From Mya arenaria (lineage: Eukaryota > Mollusca > Bivalvia > Myida > Myidae): a DNA stretch of 64,000 nucleotides. Position numbers and translations under genes: made by a program. Positions 48,599 to 64,000 of the stretch are shown here, one piece after another. The notes beneath the pieces were generated by a model, which ran no database searches, had not been told where the DNA came from, and saw only the letters and a program-made list of their open reading frames with translations. The number at the start of each line of letters is the position of its first letter. Within the stretch, counting starts at the first letter, position 1. The stretch lies in assembly GCF_026914265.1 (NCBI RefSeq), contig NC_069134.1, positions 68,069,594 through 68,133,593 on the forward strand, written 5' to 3'.

Positions 48599-49744
48599 AA
48601 CAAAGAAAATAATAAGAATATAATACATTTTCATTTAACAATACAGTAACCAGAGAAAGTATGACTTATTTCAAAAGAGATGTTTAAAAATGCAAAAAAA
48701 AGTCATGGGTGTTGTCAGCCACTCATCAGACTAGTGCACACATTCAAATCAATTCTTAGTGCCCAGCTAGTGAAATGGTAAAGATACCAAATGTCTCATC
48801 TTCAGAAAGGACGACTTCATATTTATAAACCAAAATTTAATGCCATTATACATGTACATTTTTTAAGAATAAGACACACAAATCTCAAAGGAACACCCAA
48901 ATTCATTTGAAAATCAGATCCTGATATTTTTGTGTTTTGTTGTCTTTTCTAAATTATAAAAAATGGAAACATTTTTAGACATTATTCAGATTATTAAGGT
49001 TTAATCATGTCCTGAATTGTACACATCTTTCTGTGACAGCATTGAATGAATGATCTACTTCAACTTTAAGAGAGTCTGTTATCAAACTATAATCGAGCAG
49101 TAAGATAATCATTTTCATTACAATGTACATGTATCTGTCAAATAATGTGAAACATAGTTGTTGTTTTTTAAATCTGGTGACAGTATAATATCTATTTAAC
49201 ATACTTTTAAACTACACAAATCCATGTACACGCAACATTAATTTGGTGTTTAATATTAAGATGTAATACATATAAGCTCTATATCATACCTTACATGTGT
49301 ATATATATTTTTTTTTCATCAAATAAAAAACGTAACAAAAAATGATCAAATTATTGCACATGATTGATTTTGTAACTCTTCATACAAATTAAAATAACTA
49401 GTTTCATTCTAAAAAGTATGCTTATTTAAGTCATTTAAAATTTAAGGCAAAACTATTGCAGCTATCTTTATGAGTTTCACCTATGAAAGGATAGCGGTCA
49501 GCAAACAAATATTAAACATATCAGTGTGAAGGTGTCTCCCAACAGGTCAATAAATAAGAGACAGGTAATGTTTTCAAGAACCATAGTGCAGATCTACATG
49601 TAAATGTATATTTACACAATATCTTTTTAGAACTTCATCAACAGGCACAATTAAAGTCAATTAATTACAGAAAATCATCATGATGACATTTATCCAAGAT
49701 CGGTGTATATTAGATAACAGGCAATGGATCTTCATGTCATTTCT

Positions 49745-49987
49745 TCAGCTATTTGACTGTTGACACTGTTCCTCATCACAGAACCACAGAACACAGTTTC
49801 CCAGACAGTTGTAGCAGAGAAGGCACATTGCTGTAAGGAATAATATGCTGCAGATTGAGCATGGTTTCCTCTCCAAGAAGAACCCTGCCAGGTATAACAT
49901 GATGAACATGGCATGGTTGTAGAGTAATGCTGGGTTCACTGGCTTAGGAATGAGAAGTACAGGAATTAACCACTGTAAGCAATACAT
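49745..49987 (-). CDS. BLCAP: Bladder cancer-associated protein homologue, small membrane protein
   Basis: A single uninterrupted 80-codon frame starts [20 protein letters not shown], the highly conserved BLCAP N-terminus, and continues with [15 protein letters not shown] and a Cys-rich second hydrophobic stretch ([15 protein letters not shown]). Human BLCAP is 87 residues; this copy differs at the C-terminus, which is short and ends QCQQSNS. Two hydrophobic segments (about residues 5-35 and 47-69) fit a small membrane protein. Known: BLCAP is conserved across animals, has its whole coding region in one exon and slows cell growth when overexpressed; its biochemical role is unclear. It is divergent from ELP3, whose coding exons begin about 4.4 kb away on the other strand. 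Confidence 0.93.
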   Translation of the reverse strand: MYCLQWLIPVLLIPKPVNPALLYNHAMFIMLYLAGFFLERKPCSICSILFLTAMCLLCYNCLGNCVLWFCDEEQCQQSNS

Positions 49988-50897
49988 ATTTCACCTTTTT
50001 TTGGAAGTGTTGAAAATCGCTAAATGTTTATTCGTGCGATTTTCATGTCTCCTTTCTTTAACCAGTTCACTTTCAGAAAAAGTATGGATTTAGTTTAAAT
50101 CCAAGTAAACCTTTGCAAAACTATTTTTTTGAAAACTACAGATCCTGTAGATACAGTAGTGGTGAAAACAGAAAAGCTGTTCACCTGTTGACTGTCTCAG
50201 CTGGTCAGTGTCGATTTAATGACAGTTATGAATCTTTATACCATTTTCCTCAAATAATTTATCACGTTAGCTTTGTGAGTCCTGAAGTTGTTGTTTGGAT
50301 TGTTGCCGTAATATGTCCCATTAAATTATAATGGTTGTTTTCGTTTTTTTTTTCTTTCTCGAAAGTGTGTTGTCTTTTTCGACAGAGCTATCCTATCTCC
50401 TACTTTCGGAAAAAAAACACACATATCATTTGATATCAAACATGGATCAAAGATGGAATTTCTTCTTAAATGAACAAAATATTTTTATGATGCAGTTTAA
50501 AAATTGCAAATGTTTTTGTTTTGATAAAATATAATGAACTGTAAATGCGAAACTAATAGTGATTACACGGTCAAGGACGCTTACACAACATCACATCAGA
50601 AGAAAACATAATTATTGTATAATTTAAGAGCGATAACACCCTTGATACTGACATGGTGAAGAATAAGAAAAGAGGTATTAAAGTTATGAGTGAGACAAAA
50701 ATATAAATAAACCATTCAGTTTTCTGTACATTTGACGGAGTTGTCATATAATTTCGTGTGTCGAATGAAACGTCAACCACACACACAAGCGATCCTGATC
50801 GATCATCTCCTAGCCTATGGCCCAACCCTTCTACTGATGATATTCATACTGGAACAGTATCCATTCTTTGTTTATAATATTTTCAACCAAGTCTGAT

Positions 50898-51547
50898 CAG
50901 TCTTCCCGAAATTGTAAAAATTCTGCCTATCCACCAGACAAGTACTTCGGAAGTTTTGTCTGTTAGAAATAATATTTGCCTGTCCGAATAATTATGTCAT
51001 TACATAGTATACATAAAAAGTAAAAAAGTGAATGTCAACTGTTTTAAATGCTTTCCTGATTTATTTCACAAAAAAAAACAAAACAATGTAAACACTACAC
51101 GGACATGTCGTTTACTAAAAATAAAAACTCTTGGTCTCGCAAAATAATTAAACACCGCCATGCATATATGCCATATTTTCTAGAGACCATTCAGGGGGAT
51201 TTGTTCAGAAAGGGGGATTTTGGTAGTATTCAGGGGGATTTTTAGCAGGTTTAAGTTGGCGAAATTTTAATGTATTTTAAGACGCGAAAGTACGAAAAAA
51301 AGTATTCACAGTTACAGCAATTTTTTGCTATAAAAGCCTATAACTTTTTCATTATACAGAATTATTCAGAAATGGTTGACTTTTGGTGATGTTATATGAC
51401 GTCAATATCAGTATGGGATCGATTAACTACGCAAAGGCAAATATTCAGCGAAAGTTTTTAGAGACATTTTGCTTGCAGGTACCTTTTCGCTGTTTAATTG
51501 TCTCAAAATATGTCGGTCATCCGGACCGGCACATTTCGGGAAGACTG
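50898..51547. mobile_element. Possible non-autonomous DNA element with 15-bp inverted ends
   Basis: CAGTCTTCCCGAAAT at 50898-50912 is matched by ATTTCGGGAAGACTG at 51533-51547. The ends begin with CAG as in hAT elements, but I do not see an 8-bp target duplication. Inside, a GGGGGATTT segment is repeated near 51195-51242. No transposase ORF. Confidence 0.5.
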
Positions 51548-51849
51548 TCTTTTAGATATTAAAAGACGCACGTGCAAGAGTCTTATTGAATTTTGGTATT
51601 GTCATACTCGCTACCATTAGGCCTTTTTTATTTGATTCAATGTTTTACAAACACCGCCGCTCAAAATAACTCATTTTTGAAATTAAAATAAAATTGTGAT
51701 TTCGTTTTTTTTTATTTCCGCCGATGAAACTTTATCGCGGCAAATCATAAAAAGCAGAGGACATCGCTGTAAAAATATTGGTGTACTGGAGTAAACATTC
51801 CTGAAAAAGTTTAAGCCAATGAAAAACATTCATCGGATTTGCAGGCTGG

Positions 51850-52085
51850 TGATAAAAACCTGGTATCCGGTACCTGGAATCCCCCGGTATCCGGTATCAC
51901 TGTCTGATACCGAATTATGTTGATATCAGGGTTTATATCAGATGATAAATCCAAGTATCCACAGTCCGTTATTAATTGCTTTTTGACAACCAATGCATAC
52001 TTTAAATAACACGGTATCAACATAATCCGGTATCATAAACTGTGATAACGGCTTTTCTCGATATCGATACCTGGTACCGGGTTTT
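51850..52085. repeat. Foldback-like inverted repeat
   Basis: GATACCGAATTATGTTGATATC near 51906 pairs with a GGTATCAACATAATCCGGTATC-like copy near 52013, and CCTGGTATCCGGTACC near 51861 pairs with GATACCTGGTACCGG near 52065. The whole region can fold on itself. It lies just upstream of the probable ELP3 promoter. Confidence 0.6.
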
Positions 52086-54191
52086 AGTTCACCCAGATAA
52101 TCCTTTGTGGCAGGGTGACTTCCGGTTTATTTCCGGGTCATAACAGCGATAAATATGGACTAATTATCGTTCCAGGTTTGTTATTATTTATTTATTTTTA
52201 TTAGATTTGTCATTTAAATGAGTTTATATTACATTATTGTGATATAATTTGAATGTCATGAGCTATAAATCGCTTGACTGTTTACCTGGACAGTTTAGTT
52301 CTGGTGGGTGGGGTAGATGGTTCACAAAAGACTGCGGTTACTATTCTTATTGGAGTATTATTAATAACAAAAAATATCATCTATTCTAAAACATTTGTTT
52401 TGAAAATTAACACAAATAATACATTAGACTGTTTTACTATCTGACAGTGATAATCTATAATGAGGAATCTGTATGTTCATTACCAGGTACAGTATAACTA
52501 TGTAATAGTCTTATGAATGAACATATATAAATCATCATTAATATAAATTATGATATTTATACTGTTCTGTGTGTTTTATTACTATGTAATAAAAAAAAAC
52601 TTAGAAAGAGTAATTATGTTATGCTGTCACCTTTGTAGTGTTCTCAGCTTCTGAATGATACTAGTTACTACATGTAGTAAGTTCTGTTTAAACATTATGA
52701 TGGCCACAGGACTAGTCACATACACCCAGGCCTGGAATTAAATCAAAGTCCAGATTGTCTTAAAACCCATCCATAAATAAGTCTGAGAGTAACTAATTTT
52801 TTTTATAAAAAATATACTTTTAGTGTTCCATTCCTTTCTTTACAGATATGATATGCAGATGTTATCTACTGAGACCATCACTTTCAATGTAGAACATCAC
52901 TACAATCGGTTGGGCTGCTAGATTGGTAGCAATATGATGTAAGCTAGTGCCTCTTGAAACACTATTGTTGGTTGGGCATCTATTGCTTACTGGACCGCTA
53001 TATTGGATGGACCATACGTGTTGGTTGAACAACAGTTACTATAAATGGTTGGACCGGAAGTGTTGGTTGGACCACCAGTGTTGTTTGGACTGCTTGTTGG
53101 ACAGAATGTGTGATGGACAACTAGTATTATTTGAATCACTGTTGGATAGACAGCTTTTGTTTTATCAGACAGCTATAATCAGTTGATTTACAAGTTCCTG
53201 GATCGCTAGTTCCTGGCGGATAAATATTCCCTGTACAGAAGGAAACAAAAAAGCTCTTTTGCTAACTGTAACAATGACATGGTTGGTGAATTGGTATCAG
53301 ACAATTTGCAGCCAAGACAACACAGTGAAGTGATAGCCGATTCCTTAAACTCTAAATGGCAAATCATAGAGAATACATCATAGCTTTTGCTTTTCTATGT
53401 GTTTTTTTCCCCGACCAAAAAATAAAATTCCAGAAATGTAATTTTATTTTTATTTCCTCCTCCTACGACACTTCACAACTCTGGCCGTTCGTAAAACATA
53501 TAATTAAAAAAAAAAGGCCTTAACAAATTAACTTATAGGTAAATGCAACAGAGCAAGTGCCCTCATTCATCTCTATTTTTGTGAAATAAGAAACTATGTA
53601 ATGTTTACGTTGATATCAATCACTTTATTGACACTTAGTCTAAATGTTACTGGAAAAGACATTGAAATTAAAAAGAAAAAAAATCTTATTTTAGGTATGA
53701 AAACATGGAAAGGTGCTAGTCAGTACCTTCCAGCTTTAAGGTTTACCTACAAGGTGTAATTAAAGAGCGCATGTTTTTGCCAGGGTTTATATATATGTGT
53801 ATTTGAAAAGAATTTATTACTGTAGTGAAATTATTTGGCTTTTAATACTTGATAATTTGGGAATGTGATTTAATGTCCAGAGTTGCCTTGTTAAAATGTC
53901 AGAATAAGAAAAAAAATCTCTGAATGCCCATTTTTATGGCTATTGTTAGGTCTCCGGTATTATAAGGTTCTCAGACTCTTTTTTGCTCATGTAAATGCTC
54001 CGATAAAAAATACTAAGATACAACAAAAAAGCATCTGTATTAAGAATCTGGTATATGTTATATAGTTGTTGTTTGAAACTCAACACATTTGAGACACAAT
54101 TTGCGGAAAGATAAATATGCAGTGCATAAAAACAGTTCATACAAGCAAGTTAAACACCTGTTTTACCTTATTGATTTCACCTATGGCTGAA

Positions 54192-54242
<51 letters not shown>

Positions 54243-54408
54243 TCACTTCCAAGTGGCAACAACGCTCTTGCTTAATGTGGCTTACTTCCCAGGGCAACTC
54301 ACCTCAGAACTAGAATGTGTTTGTTTTTGGTATACACTGCCATGGAAAAACATGTAATCATGTTTGTATCATAAATTTCATTATGTTAATTCTTATTTAA
54401 ATTTTCAG
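52086..54408 (+). other. Region upstream of the first recognised ELP3 exon
   Basis: It should contain the ELP3 promoter and first exon. GC content rises briefly at 52090-52180, with a TTCCAG|GTTTGT step at about 52174 that could end a 5' untranslated exon. A (TTA)n run of about 50 bases is at 54193-54241. No confident first coding exon was found. Confidence 0.35.
54193..54241. repeat. (TTA)n microsatellite
   Basis: About 16 uninterrupted TTA/ATT triplets, 170 bases before the first recognised ELP3 exon. Confidence 0.95.

Positions 54409-64000
<9,592 letters not shown>

Overview
This window is animal nuclear DNA. Genes are split by GT-AG introns, introns and intergenic DNA are AT-rich, and the recognisable genes (ELP3, BLCAP, a FAM110-family gene and a RAD51-binding protein) are metazoan. 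The dense minisatellites, tRNA-headed SINEs and short inverted-repeat elements with 150-185 bp direct repeats inside them look like a bivalve mollusc. The bivalve assignment is an inference from repeat style, not a proof.

Layout. 1-2782 (+): the 3' exons of an acidic, disordered protein whose C-terminus carries a RAD51-interacting-type motif. 3.7-8.9 kb: a 28-bp repeat and then a 4.2-kb minisatellite that drifts from a 42-bp to a 41-bp unit. 10.0-11.7 kb: an element made of about 145-bp repeats ending in a perfect hairpin. 13.4-30.7 kb (-): a four-exon FAM110-family gene assembled here from exons at 30.6, 21.1, 15.5 and 13.8 kb. Its introns hold several repeat elements, including a hAT-like non-autonomous transposon with a perfect 8-bp target duplication at 24.8-25.7 kb. 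36.7-39.2 kb (-): four phase-compatible exons of a proline-rich protein I do not recognise, possibly an alternative 5' part of the FAM110 gene. 39.9-44.8 kb: a duplicated block of 26-bp repeats plus a unique spacer. 44.9-46.8 kb: a TAG-repeat array adjoining the 3' end of a decayed non-LTR retrotransposon. 49.7-50.0 kb (-): BLCAP. 52-64 kb (+): the 5' half of ELP3, eight exons recognised, running off the window.

The most striking feature is in ELP3. Intron 4 begins with about 28 tandem copies of a 52-bp unit that is a copy of the end of exon 4 together with its splice donor. The coding part of each unit spells the C-x9-C half of the radical-SAM iron-sulphur motif and is followed at once by a donor that contains an in-frame stop. 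The same gene carries three further intronic elements of the inverted-repeat-plus-internal-repeats type.

The genes are not an operon and share no visible pathway beyond general cell housekeeping (tRNA wobble-uridine modification, recombination or repair, centrosome or cell cycle). BLCAP and ELP3 are divergent; the RAD51-binding gene and the FAM110 gene are convergent. Most long ORFs elsewhere come from repeat units that lack stop codons and should not be called genes.
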